A DNA stretch of 64,000 nucleotides. It comes from Crossaster papposus (taxonomy: Eukaryota > Echinodermata > Asteroidea > Velatida > Solasteridae). The position numbers and the translations under genes are program-made. The notes under the pieces are model-generated. The model had not been told where the DNA came from, made no database searches, and saw only the letters and a list, made by a program, of their open reading frames with translations. Positions 38,441 through 50,968 of the stretch are shown here, piece after piece. The stretch lies in the NCBI GenBank assembly GCA_037893245.1, contig JBAIAA010000094.1, positions 930,001 to 994,000 of the forward strand, read 5' to 3'. Numbering within the stretch: the first letter of the stretch is position 1; each line of letters begins with the position of its first letter.

Positions 38441-40115
38441 TGTCTCTTCATTCTCGAACAACGTTGAGGTTCGCAGATCAAATATAAGTCGAGAAAATTA
38501 TCCTCATTCGCAGCCACCTTTTCTGATGTGTATGTTTGTACACTTGTATTGCCGCATAGGCCTATGCCGTCAGTGCCCTGACGCATGGGTCTCACGGTTT
38601 GGTTTTTCCAGTGAGAAATTTGGCAATATTTTGGCTCAGATGTGGACCTGGTGAGTGTCTCTTCATTCTCGAACAACGTTGAGGCTCGCAGCTCAGATAT
38701 AAGTCGAGAAAATTAACCTCTTTCCTAGCCATGTTTTCTTGTGTGTATCTATGTACACGTGTATTGCCGCATAGGCCTATGCCGTCAGTGCCCTGACGCA
38801 TGGGTCTCACGGTTTGGGTTCTTTCTATTGAAAAAATTGGCAATATTTTGGCTCCGATGTTGAGCTGGTAAGTGTCTCTTCATTCTCGAACAACGTTGAG
38901 GTTCGCAGATCAAATATAAGTCGAGAAAATTATCCTCATTCGCAGCCACCTTTTCTGATGTGTATGTTTGTACACTTGTATTGCCGCATAGGCCTATGCC
39001 GTCAGTGCCCTGACGCATGGGTCTCACGGTTTGGGTTTTTTCCAGTGAGAAATTTGGCAATATTTTGGCTCAGATGTCGACCAGGTGAGTGTCTCTTCAT
39101 TCTCGAACAACGTTGAGGTTCGCAGCTCAGATATAAGTCGAGAAAATTAACCTCTTTCCTAGCCATGTTTTCGTGTGTGTATCTATGTACACGTGTATTG
39201 CCGCATAGGCCTATGCCGTCAGTGCCCTGACGCATGAGTCTCACAGTTTGGGTTCTTTCTATTGAGAAATTTAGAAAAATATTTTGGCTCCGATGTCGAG
39301 CTGGTGAGTGTCTCTTCATTCTCGAACAACGTTGAGGTTCGCAGCTCAAATATAAGTCGAGAAAATTATCCTCATTCGCAGCCATGTTTTCTTATGTGTA
39401 TCTATGTACACGAGTATTGCCGCATTGGCCTAGGTCGCCAGTGCCCTGACGCATGAGTCTCACAGTTTGGGTTCTTTTCATTGGGAAATTTGGCAATATT
39501 TTGGCTCAGATGTCGAGCTGGTGAGTATTTCTTCATTCTCGAACAACGTTGAGGTTTCCAGCTAAGATAAAAGTCGAGAAAATAATCCTCATTCGCAGCC
39601 ACCTTTTCTGATGTGTATGTTTGTACACGTGTATTTCCGCATTGGCCTATGCCGCCAGTGCCCTGACGCATGGGTCTCACGGTTTGGGTTTTTTCCAGTG
39701 AGAAATTTGGCAATATTTTGGCTCAGATGTCGAGCTGGTGAGTATTTCTTCATTCTCGAACAACGTTGAGGTTCCCAGCTAAGATAAAAGTCGAGAAAAT
39801 AATCCTCATTCGCAGCCACCTTTTCTGATGTGTATGTTTGTACACGTGTATTGCCGCATTGGCCTATGCCGCCAGTGCCCTGACGCATGAGTCTCACAGT
39901 TTGGGTTCTTTTCATTGGGAAATTTGGCAATATTTTGGCTCAGATGTCGAGCTGGTGAGTATTTCTTCATTCTCGAACAACGTGAGGTTCCCAGCTAAGA
40001 TAAAAGTCGAGAAAATAATCCTCATTCGCAGCCACCTTTTCTGATGTGTATGTTTGTACACGTGTATTGCCGCATTGGCCTATGCCGCCAGTGCCCTGAC
40101 GCATGAGTCTCACAG

Positions 40116-40125
40116 TTTGGGTAAG
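40116..40125. other. Second copy of the 50 bp deletion junction
   Basis: Identical junction to 38431-38440, 1685 bp downstream. Because the flanking variants also match, this is one deletion later duplicated with its surroundings, not two separate events. Confidence 0.85.
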
Positions 40126-41140
40126 TGTCTCTTCATTCTCGAACAACGTTGAGGTTCGCAGATCAAATATAAGTCGAGAAAATTATCCTCATTCGCAGCC
40201 ACCTTTTCTGATGTGTATGTTTGTACACTTGTATTGCCGCATAGGCTTAGGCCGTCAGTGCCCTGACGCATGGGTCTCACGGTTTGGTTTTTTTCCAGTG
40301 AGAAATTTGGCAATATTTTGGCTCAGATGTGGACCTGGTGAGTGTCTCTTCATTCTCGAACAACGTTGAGGTTCTCAGCTCAGATATAAGTCAAGAAAAT
40401 TATCCTCATTCGCAGACACCTTTTCTTATGTGTATGTTTGTACACGTGTATTGCCGCATAGGCCTATGCCGTCAGTGCCCTGACGCATGGGTCTCACGGT
40501 TTGGGTTCTTTCTATTGAAAATTTGGCAATATTTTGGCTCCGATGTTGAGCTGGTAAGTGTCTCTTCATTCTCGAACAACGTTGAGGTTCGCAGATCAAA
40601 TATAAGTCGAGAAAAATATCCTCATTCGCAGCCACCTTTTCTGATGTGTATGTTTGTACACTTGTATTGCCGCATAGGCCTATGCCGTCAGTGCCCTGAC
40701 GCATGGGTCTCACGGTTTGGGTTTTTTCCAGTGAGAAATTTGGCAATATTTTGGCTCAGATGTCGACCTGGTGAGTGTCTCTTCATTCTCGAACAACGTT
40801 GAGGTTCGCAGCTCAGATATAAGTCGAGAAAATTAACCTCTTTCCTAGCCATGTTTTCTTGTGTGTATCTATGTACACGTGTATTGCCGCATAGGCCTAT
40901 GCCGTCAGTGCCCTGACGCATGAGTCTCACAGTTTGGGTTCTTTCTATTGAGAAATTTAGAAAAATATTTTGGCTCCGATGTCGAGCTGGTGAGTGTCTC
41001 TTCATTCTCGAACAACGTTGAGGTTCGCAGCTCAAATATAAGTCGAGAAAATCATCCTCATTCGCAGTCATGTTTTCTTATGTGTATCTATGTACACGTG
41101 TATTGCCGCATTGGTCTATGTCGTCAGTGCCCTGACGCAT

Positions 41141-42699
41141 GAGTCTCACAGTTTGGGTTCTTTCCATTAAGAAATTTGGCAATATTTTGGCTCAGATGTC
41201 GAGCTGGTGAGTATTTCTTCATTCTCGAACAACGTTGAGGTTCCCAGCTAAGATAAAAGTCGAGAAAATAATCCTCATTCGCAGCCACCTTTTCTGATGT
41301 GTATGTTTGTACACGTGTATTGCCGCATTGGCCTATGCCGCCAGTGCCCTGACGCATGAGTCTCACAGTTTGGGTTCTTTCTATTGAAAAAATTGGCAAT
41401 ATTTTGGCTCCGATGTTGAGCTGGTAAGTGTCTCTTCATTCTCGAACAACGTTGAGGTTCGCAGATCAAATATAAGTCGAGAAAATTATCCTCATTCGCA
41501 GCCACCTTTTCTGATGTGTATGTTTGTACACTTGTATTGCCGCATAGGCCTATGCCGTCAGTGCCCTGACGCATGGGTCTCACGGTTTGGGTTTTTTCCA
41601 GTGAGAAATTTGGCAATATTTTGGCTCAGATGTCGACCTGGTGAGTGTCTCTTCATTCTCGAACAACGTTGAGGTTCGCAGCTCAGATATAAGTCGAGAA
41701 AATTAACCTCTTTCCTAGCCATGTTTTCTTGTGTGTATCTATGTACACGTGTATTGCCGCATAGGCCTATGCCGTCAGTGCCCTGACGCATGAGTCTCAC
41801 AGTTTGGGTTCTTTCTATTGAGAAATTTAGCAAAATATTTTGGCTCCGATGTCGAGCTGGTGAGTGTCTCTTCATTCTCGAACAACGTTGAGGTTCGCAG
41901 CTCAAATATAAGTCGAGAAAATTATCCTCATTCGCAGCCATGTTTTCTTATGTGTATCTATGTACACGAGTATTGCCGCATTGGCCTAGGTCGCCAGTGC
42001 CCTGACGCATGAGTCTCACAGTTTGGGTTCTTTTAATTGGGAAATTTGGCAATATTTTGGCTCAGATGTCGAGCTGGTGAGTATTTCTTCATTCTCGAAC
42101 AACGTTGAGGTTCCCAGCTAAGATAAAAGTCGAGAAAATAATCCTCATTCGCAGCCACCTTTTCTGATGTGTATGTTTGTACACGTGTATGGCCGCATTG
42201 GCCTATGCCGCCAGTGCCCTGACGCATGAGTCTCACCGTTTGGGTTCTTTCTATTGAGAAATTTAGCAAAATATTTTGGCTCCGATGTCGAGCTGGTGAG
42301 TGTCTCTTCATTCTCGAACAACGTTGAGGTTCGCAGCTCAAATATAAGTCGAGAAAATTATCCTCATTCGCAGCCATGTTTTCTTATGTGTATCTATGTA
42401 CACGAGTATTGCCGCATTGGCCTAGGTCGCCAGTGCCCTGACGCATGGGTCTCACAGTTTGGGTTCTTTTCATTGGGAAATTTGGCAATATTTTGGATCA
42501 GATGTTGAGCTGGTGAGTGTCTCTTCATTCTCAAACAACGTTGAGGTTCGCAGCTCAGATATAAGTCGAGAAAATAATCCTCATTCGCAGCCACCTTTTC
42601 TTATGTGTATGTTTGTACACGTGTATTGCCGCATAGGCCTATGCCGCCAGTGGCCTGACGCATGAGTCTCACAGTTTGGGTTTTTTTTTCCAGTGAGAA
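41141..42699. repeat. Tetramer-type monomers
   Basis: CACTTG at 41529 is 870 bp after 40659, so one more tetramer unit is present; after about 42.0 kb the register is lost and CACGAG monomers follow each other more closely. A long T run follows CAGTTTGGG at about 42680. Confidence 0.7.
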
Positions 42700-45600
42700 A
42701 TTTGGCAATATTTTGGCTCCGATGTCGAGCTGGTGAGTGTCTCGTCATTCTCGAACAACGTTGAGGTTCTCAGCTCAGATATAAGTCAAGAAAATTATCC
42801 TCATTCGCAGCCACCTTTTCTTATGTGTATGTTTGTACACATGTATTGCCGCATAGGCCTATGCCGCCAGTGGCCTGACGCATGAGTCTCACGGTTTGGG
42901 TTTTTTCCAGTGAGAAATTTGGCAATATTTTGGCTCCGATGTCGAGCTGGTGAGTGTCTCCTCATTCTCGAACAACGTTGAGGTTCTCAGCTCAGATATA
43001 AGTCAAGAAAATTATCCTCATTCGCAGCCACCTTTTCTTATGTGTATGTTTGTACACGTGTATTGCCGCATAGGCATATGCCGCCAGTGGCCTGCCGCAT
43101 GAGTCTCACAGTTTGGGTTCTTTCTATTGAGAAATTTGGCAATATTTTGGCTCAGATGTTGAGCTGGTGAGTGTCTCTTCATTCTCAAACAACGTTGAGG
43201 TTCGCAGCTCAGATATAAGTCAAGAAAATTATCCTCATTCGCAGCCACCTTTTCTTATGTGTATGTGTGTACACGTGTATTGCCGCATTGGCCTATGCCG
43301 CCTGTGCCCTGACGCATGAGTCTCACAGTTTGGGTTCTTTCTATTGAGAAATTTAGCAAAATATTTTGTTTCCGATGTCGAGCTGGTGAGTGTCTCTTCA
43401 TTCTCGAATAACGTTGAGGTTCGCAGCTCAAATATATGTCGAGAAAATTATCCTCATTCGCAGCCATGTTTTCTTATGTGTATCTATGTACACGAGTATT
43501 GCCGCATTGGCCTAGGTCGCCAGTGCCCTGACGCATGAGTCTCACAGTTTGGGTTCTTTTCATTGGGAAATTTGGCAATATTTTGGCTCAGATGTCGAGC
43601 TGGTGAGTATTTCTTCATTCTCGAACAACGTTGAGGTTCCCAGCTAAGATAAAAGTCGAGAAAATAATCCTCATTCGCAGCCACCTTTTCTGATGTGTAT
43701 GTTTGTACACGTGTATTGCCGCATTGGCCTATGCCGCCAGTGCCCTGACGCATGAGTCTCACAGTTTGGGTTCTTTCTATTGAAAAATTTGGCAATATTT
43801 TGGCTCCGATGTTGAGCTGGTAAGTGTCTCTTCATTCTCGAACAACGTTGAGGTTCGCAGATCAAATATAAGTCGAGAAAATTATCCTCATTCGCAGCCA
43901 CCTTTTCTGATGTGTATGTTTGTACACTTGTATTGCCGCATAGGCCTATGCCGTCAGTGCCCTGACGCATGGGTCTCACGGTTTGGTTTTTTTCCAGTGA
44001 GAAATTTGGCAATATTTTGGCTCAGATGTGGACCTGGTGAGTGTCTCTTCATTCTCGAACAACGTTGAGGTTCGCAGCTCAGATATAAGTCGAGAAATTT
44101 AACCTCTTTCCTAGCCATGTTTTCTTGTGTGTATGTTTGTACACGTGTTTTGCCGCATAGGCCTATGCCGTCAGTGCCCTGACGCATGGGTCTCACGGTT
44201 TGGGTTTTTTTCCAGTGAGAAATTTGGCAATATTTTGGCTCCGATGTCGAGCTGGTGAGTGTCTCGTCATTCTCGAACAACGTTGAGGTTCTCAGCTCAG
44301 ATATAAGTCGAGAAAATTATCCTCATTCGCAGCCACCTTTTCTTATGTGTATGTTTGTACACGTGTATTGCCGCATAGGCCTATGCCGCCAGTGGCCTGA
44401 CGCATGAGTCTCACGGTTTGGGATTTTTCCAGTGAGAAATTTGGCAATATTTTGGCTCCGATGTCGAGCTGGTGAGTGTCTCTTCATTCTCGAACAACGT
44501 TGAGGTTCGCAGCTAAGATATAAGTCAAGAAAATTATCCTCATTCGCAGCCACCTTTTATTATGTGTATGTTTGTACACGTGTATTGCCGCATTGGCCTA
44601 TGCCGCCAGTTCCCTGACGCATGAGTCTCACGGTTTGGGTTCTTTTTATTGAGAAATTTGGCAATATTTTGGCTCCGATGTCGAGCTTGTGAGTGTCTCT
44701 TCATTCTCGAACAACGTTGAGGTTCGCAGCTAAGATATAAGTCAAGAAAATTATCCTCATTCGCAGCCACCTTTTATTATGTGTATGTTTGTACACGTGT
44801 ATTGCCGCATTGGCCTAGGTCGCCAGTGCCCTGACGCATGAGTCTCACAGTTTGGGTTCTTTTCATTGGGAAATTTGGCAATATTTTGGCTCAGATGTCG
44901 AGCTGGTGAGTATTTCTTCATTCTCGAACAACGTTGAGGTTCCCAGCTAAGATAAAAGTCGAGAAAATAATCCTCATTCGCAGCCACCTTTTCTGATGTG
45001 TATGTTTGTACACGTGTATTGCCGCATTGGCCTATGCCGCCAGTGCCCTGACGCATGAGTCTCACAGTTTGGGTTCTTTCTATTGAAAAATTTGGCAATA
45101 TTTTGGCTCCGATGTTGAGCTGGTAAGTGTCTCTTCATTCTCGAACAACGTTGAGGTTCGCAGATCAAAAATAAGTCGAGAAAATTATCCTCATTCGCAG
45201 CCACCTTTTCTGATGTGTATGTTTGTACACTTGTATTGCCGCATAGGCCTATGCTGTCAGTGCCCTGACGCATGGGTCTCACGGTTTGGGTTTTTTCCAT
45301 TGAGAAATTTGGCAATATTTTGGCTCCGATGTCGAGCTGTTGAGTGTCTCGTCATTCTCGAACAACGTTGAGGTTCTCAGCTCAGATATAAGTCAAGAAA
45401 ATTATCCTCATTCGCAGCCACCTTTTCTTATGTGTATGTTTGTACACGTGTATTGCCGCATAGGCCTATGCCGCCAGTGGCCTGACGCATGAGTCTCACG
45501 GTTTGGGATTTTTCCAGTGAGAAATTTGGCAATATTTTGGCTCCGATGTCGAGCTGGTGAGTGTCTCTTCATTCTCGAACAACGTTGAGGTTCGCAGCTA

Positions 45601-46935
45601 AGATATAAGTCAAGAAAATTATCATCATTCGCAGCCACCTTTTCTGATGTGTATGTTTGTACACGTGTATTGCCGCATTGGCCTATGCCGCCAGTGCCCT
45701 GACGCATGAGTCTCACAGTTTGGGTTCTTTCTATTGAAAAATTTGGCAATATTTTGGCTCCGATGTTGAGCTGGTAAGTGTCTCTTCATTCTCGAACAAC
45801 GTTGAGGTTCGCAGATCAAATATAAGTCGAGAAAATTATCCTCATTCGCAGCCACCTTTTCTGATGTGTATGTTTGTACACTTGTATTGCCGCATAGGCC
45901 TATGCCGTCAGTGCCCTGACGCATGGGTCTCACGGTTTGGGTTTTTTCCAGTGAGAAATTTGGCAATATTTTGGCTCCGATGTCGAGCTGGTGAGTGTCT
46001 CTTCATTCTCGAACAACGTTGAGGTTCGCAGCTAAGATATAAGTCAAGAAAATTATCCTCATTCGCAGCCACCTTTTCTTATGTGTATGTTTGTACACGT
46101 GTATTGCCGCATTGGCCTATGCCGCCTGTGCCCTGACGCATGAGTCTCACAGTTTGGGTTCTTTCTATTGAGAAATTTAGCAACATATTTTGGCTCCGAT
46201 GTCGAGCTGGTGAGTGTCTCTTCATTCTCGAATAACGTTGAGGTTCGCAGCTCAAATATATGTCGAGAAAATTATCCTCATTCGCAGCCAAGTTTTCTTA
46301 TGTGTATCTATGTACACGAGTATTGCCGCATTGGCCTAGGTCGCCAGTGCCCTGACGCATGAGTCTCACAGTTTGGGTTCTTTTCATTGGGAAATTTGGC
46401 AATATTTTGGCTCAGATGTAGAGCTGGTGAGTGTCTCTTCATTCTCGAACAACGTTGAGGTTCGCAGCTCAGATATAAGTCGAGAAAATTAACCTCTTTC
46501 CTAGCCATGTTTTCTTGTGTGTATCTATGTACACGTGTATTGCCGCATAGGCCTATGCCGTCAGTGCCCTGACGCATGAGTCTCACAGTTTGGGTTCTTT
46601 CCATTGAGAGATTTGGCAATATTTTGGCTCAGATGTCGAGCTGGTGAGTGTCTCTTCATTCTCGAACAACGTTGAGGTTCGCAGCTCCAATATAAGTCGA
46701 GAAAATTGTCATCATTGGCAGCCACCTTTTCTTAGGTGTATCTATGTACACGTGTATTGGCGCATTGGCCTATGCCGCCAGTTCCCTGACGTATGAGTCT
46801 CACGGTTTGGGTTCTTTCTATTGAGAAATTTGGCAATATTTTGGCTCCGATGTCGAGCTGGTGAGTGTCTCTTCATTCTCGAACAACGTTGAAGTTCGCA
46901 GCTAAGATATAAGTTAAGAAAATTATCCTCATTCG
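42700..46935. repeat. 4.2 kb segment duplicated about 10.2 kb downstream, copy 1
   Basis: 42.70-45.64 kb matches 52.92-55.86 kb at an offset of 10219 bp, and 45.64-46.94 kb matches 56.51-57.80 kb at 10870 bp. The offset change is 651 bp, so the two copies differ by three whole monomers. Shared rare variants include GCATAGGCATATGCC (43066 and 53285) and the dense order of GTCAAG- and GATAAAAGTC-type monomers. Confidence 0.85.
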
Positions 46936-48952
46936 CAGCCACCTTTTCTGATGTGTATGTTTGTACACTTGTATTGCCGCATAGGCCTATGCCGTCAGTG
47001 CCCTGACGCATGGGTCTCACGGTTTGGGTTTTTTCCAGTGAGAAATTTGGCAATATTTTGGCTCAGATGTCGACCTGGTGAGTGTCTCTTCATTCTCGAA
47101 CAACGTTGAGGTTCGCAGCTCAGATATAAGTCGAGAAAATTAACCTCTTTCCTAGCCATGTTTTCTTGTGTGTATCTATGTACACGTGTATTGCCGCATA
47201 GGCCTATGCCGTCAGTGCCCTGACGCATGAGTCTCACAGTTTGGGTTCTTTCTATTGAGAAATTTAGCAAAATATTTTGGCTCCGATGTCGAGCTGGTGA
47301 GTGTCTCTTCATTCTCGAACAACGTTGAGGTTCGCAGCTCAAATATAAGTCGAGAAAAGTATCCTCATTCGCAGCCATGTTTTCTTATGTGTATCTATGT
47401 ACACGAGTATTGCCGCATTGGCCTAGGTCGCCAGTGCCCTGACGCATGAGTCTCACAGTTTGGGTTCTTTTCATTGGGAAATTTGGCAATATTTTGGCTC
47501 AGATGTCGAGCTGGTGAGTATTTCTTCATTCTCGAACAACGTTGAGGTTCCCAGCTAAGATAAAAGTCGAGAAAATAATCCTTATTCGCAGCCACCTTTT
47601 CTGATGTGTATGTTTGTACACGTGTATTGCCGCATTGGCCTATGCCGCCAGTGCCCTGACGCATGAGTCTCACAGTTTGGGTTCGTTCTATTGAAATAAT
47701 TGGCAATATTTTGGCTCCGATGTTGAGCTGGTAAGTGTCTCTTCATTCTCGAACAACGTTGAGGTTCGCAGATCAAATATAAGTCGAGCAAATTATCCTC
47801 ATTCGCAGCCACCTTTTCTGATGTGTATGTTTGTACACTTGTATTGCCGCATAGGCCTATGCCGTCAGTGCCCTGACGCATGGGTCTCACGGTTTGGGTT
47901 TTTTCCAGTGATAAATTTGGCAATATTTTGGCTCCGATGTCGAGCTGGTGAGTGTCTCGTCATTCTCGAACAACGTTGAGGTTCTCAGCTCAGATATAAG
48001 TCGAGAAAATTATCCTCATTCGCAACCACCTTTTCTTATGTGTATGTTTGTACACGTGTATTGCCGCATAGGCCTATGCCGCCAGTGGCCTGACGCATGA
48101 GTCTCACGGTTTGGGTTTTTTTTTCCAGTGAGAAATTTGGCAATATTTTGGCTCCGATGTCGAGCTGGTGAGTGTCTCGTCATTCTCGAACAACGTTGAG
48201 GTTCTCAGCTCAGATATAAGTCAAGAAAATTATCCTCATTCGCAGCCACCTTTTCTTATGTGTATGTTTGTACACGTGTATTGCCGCATAGGCCTATGCC
48301 GCCAGTGGCCTGACGCATGAGTCTCACGGTTTGGGTTTTTTCCAGTGAGAAATTTGGCAATATTTTGGCTCCGATGTCGAGCTGGTGAGTGTCTCCTCAT
48401 TCTCGAACAACGTTGAGGTTCTCAGCTCAGATATAAGTCAAGAAAATTATCCTCATTCGCAGCCACCTTTTCTTATGTGTATGTTTGTACACGTGTATTG
48501 CCGCATAGGCCTATGCCGCCAGTGGCCTGCCGCATGAGTCTCACAGTTTGGGTTCTTTCTATTGAGAAATTTGGCAATATTTTGGCTCAGATGTTGAGCT
48601 GGTGAGTGTCTCTTCATTCTCAAACAACGTTGAGGTTCGCAGCTCAGATATAAGTCAAGAAAATTATCCTCATTCGCAGCCACCTTTTCTTATGTGTATG
48701 TGTGTACACGTGTATTGCCGCATTGGCCTATGCCGCCTGTGCCCTGACGCATGAGTCTCACAGTTTGGGTTTTTTCCAGTGAGAAATTTGGCAATATTTT
48801 GGCTCCGATGTTGAGCTGGTAAGTGTCTCTTCATTCTCGAACAACGTTGAGGTTCGCAGATCAAATATAAGTCGAGAAAATTATCCTCATTCGCAGCCAC
48901 CTTTTCTGATGTGTATGTTTGTACACTTGTATTGCCGCATAGGCCTATGCCG
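46936..48952. repeat. Tetramer unit followed by a GTCAAG run
   Basis: Includes the segment 47.4-48.6 kb, which is repeated at 51.3-52.5 kb at an offset of 3915 bp (18 monomers plus nine bases). Shared rare features are CCAGTGATAAATTTGG and CATTCGCAACCACC and a long T run before CCAG at about 48117 and 52031. Confidence 0.75.
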
Positions 48953-49099
48953 TCAGTGCCCTGACGCATGGGTCTCACGGTTTGGGTTTTTTCCAGTGAG
49001 AAATTTGGCAATATTTTGGCTCAGATGTCGACCTGGTGAGTGTCTCTTCATTCTCGAACAACGTTGAGGTTCGCAGCTCAGATATAAGTCGAGAAAATT

Positions 49100-49113
49100 A
49101 ACCTCTTTCCTAG
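49100..49113 (+). other. Splice-acceptor-like tract, representative
   Basis: AACCTCTTTCCTAG is a pyrimidine tract ending in TAG. It replaces ATCCTCATTCGCAG in one monomer type that recurs from about 30.7 to 60.8 kb. Together with the donor-like site about 80 bp upstream it outlines a very short potential intron. A second acceptor-like tract, TTTTTTCCAG, lies in many other monomers. Confidence 0.15.
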
Positions 49114-49138
49114 CCATGTTTTCTTGTGTGTATCTATG

Positions 49139-49148
49139 TACACGTGTA
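49139..49148. promoter_or_regulatory. TACACGTGTA palindrome (E-box/G-box type core), representative
   Basis: A perfect 10 bp palindrome around CACGTG, the core bound by many bHLH and plant bZIP proteins. It occurs in most monomers of the window. Broken forms are CACTTG, CACGAG, CACATG, CATGTG and AAACGTG, each characteristic of certain HOR positions. That a protein binds it here is inference; a palindrome in satellite DNA may also reflect nothing but descent. Confidence 0.45.
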
Positions 49149-49153
49149 TTGCC

Positions 49154-49167
49154 GCATAGGCCTATGC
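49154..49167. other. GCATAGGCCTATGC palindrome, representative
   Basis: A perfect 14 bp palindrome with a StuI-type AGGCCT core, five bases after the TACACGTGTA palindrome. Present in monomers of the CATAGGCCTATGCC type; monomers with CATTGGCC or CCTAGGTC have lost symmetry. The pair gives each such monomer a compact 29 bp region of two dyads. Confidence 0.6.
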
Positions 49168-50968
49168 CGTCAGTGCCCTGACGCATGAGTCTCACAGTTT
49201 GGGTTCTTTCTATTGAGAAATTTAGCAAAATATTTTGGCTCCGATGTCGAGCTGGTGAGTGTCTCTTCATTCTCGAACAACGTTGAGGTTCGCAGCTCAA
49301 ATATAAGTCGAGAAAAGTATCCTCATTCGCAGCCATGTTTTCTTATGTGTATCTATGTACACGAGTATTGCCGCATTGGCCTAGGTCGCCAGTGCCCTGA
49401 CGCATGAGTCTCACAGTTTGGGTTCTTTTCATTGGGAAATTTGGCAATATTTTGGCTCAGATGTCGAGCTGGTGAGTATTTCTTCATTCTCGAACAACGT
49501 TGAGGTTCCCAGCTAAGATAAAAGTCGAGAAAATAATCCTTATTCGCAGCCAACTTTTCTGATGTGTATGTTTGTACACGTGTATTGCCGCATTGGCCTA
49601 TGCCGCCAGTGCCCTGACGCATGAGTCTCACAGTTTGGGTTCGTTCTATTGAAATAATTGGCAATATTTTGGCTCCGATGTTGAGCTGGTAAGTGTCTCT
49701 TCATTCTCGAACAACGTTGAGGTTCGCAGATCAAATATAAGTCGAGAAAATTATCCTCATTCGCAGCCACCTTTTCTGATGTGTATGTTTGTACACTTGT
49801 ATTGCCGCATAGGCCTATGCCGTCAGTGCCCTGACGCATGGGTCTCACGGTTTGGTTTTTTTCCAGTGAGAAATTTGGCAATATTTTGGCTCAGATGTCG
49901 ACCTGGTGAGTGTCTCTTCATTCTCGAACAACGTTGAGGTTCGCAGCTCAGATATAAGTCGAGAAAATTAACCTCTTTCCTAGCCATGTTTTCTTGTGTG
50001 TATCTATGTACACGTGTATTGCCGCATAGGCCTATGCCGTCAGTGCCCTGACGCATGAGTCTCACAGTTTGGGTTCTTTCTATTGAGAAATTTAGCAAAA
50101 TATTTTGGCTCCGATGTCGAGCTGGTGAGTGTCTCTTCATTCTCGAACAACGTTGAGGTTCGCAGCTCAAATATAAGTCGAGAAAAGTATCCTCATTCGC
50201 AGCCATGTTTTCTTATGTGTATCTATGTACACGAGTATTGCCGCATTGGCCTAGGTCGCCAGTGCCCTGACGCATGAGTCTCACAGTTTGGGTTCTTTTC
50301 ATTGGGAAATTTGGCAATATTTTGGCTCAGATGTCGAGCTGGTGAGTATTTCTTCATTCTCGAACAACGTTGAGGTTCCCAGCTAAGATAAAAGTCGAGA
50401 AAATAATCCTTATTCGCAGCCACCTTTTCTGATGTGTATGTTTGTACACGTGTATTGCCGCATTGGCCTATGCCGCCAGTGCCCTGACGCATGAGTCTCA
50501 CAGTTTGGGTTCGTTCTATTGAAATAATTGGCAATATTTTGGCTCCGATGTTGAGCTGGTAAGTGTCTCTTCATTCTCGAACAACGTTGAGGTTCGCAGA
50601 TCAAATATAAGTCGAGAAAATTATCCTCATTCGCAGCCACCTTTTCTGATGTGTATGTTTGTACACTTGTATTGCCGCATAGGCCTATGCCGTCAGTGCC
50701 CTGACGCATGGGTCTCACGGTTTGGGTTTTTTCCAGTGAGAAATTTGGCAATATTTTGGCTCAGATGTCGACCTGGTGAGTGTCTCTTCATTCTCGAACA
50801 ACGTTGAGGTTCGCAGCTCAGATATAAGTCGAGAAAATTAACCTCTTTCCTAGCCATGTTTTCTTGTGTGTATCTATGTACACGTGTATTGCCGCATAGG
50901 CCTATGCCGTCAGTGCCCTGACGCATGAGTCTCACAGTTTGGGTTCTTTCTATTGAGAAATTTGGCAA

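Larger units (their letters stand above)
37771..41140. repeat. Disordered tetramers; 1686 bp segment in two copies
   Basis: Order is disturbed by a 50 bp deletion inside one monomer. A segment of about 1686 bp (eight monomers minus 50 bp) is present twice: the deletion junction at about 38436 recurs at about 40121, and the rare variant TTTAGAAAAATATTTT at about 39268 recurs at about 40956. The second copy also lost one T near 39982 (ACAACGTGAGG instead of ACAACGTTGAGG). Confidence 0.8.
48953..50968. repeat. 870 bp tetramer HOR, run 2 (cleanest)
   Basis: Core positions: CACTTG 48924, CACGTG 49141, CACGAG 49360, CACGTG 49577, CACTTG 49794, CACGTG 50011, CACGAG 50230, CACGTG 50447, CACTTG 50664, CACGTG 50881. 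Steps are 217, 219, 217, 217 and repeat. Monomers with a broken core have GGCTCAGATG downstream; monomers with an intact core have GGCTCCGATG. The two sites therefore alternate in opposite phase with a two-monomer rhythm inside the four-monomer unit. Confidence 0.93.
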
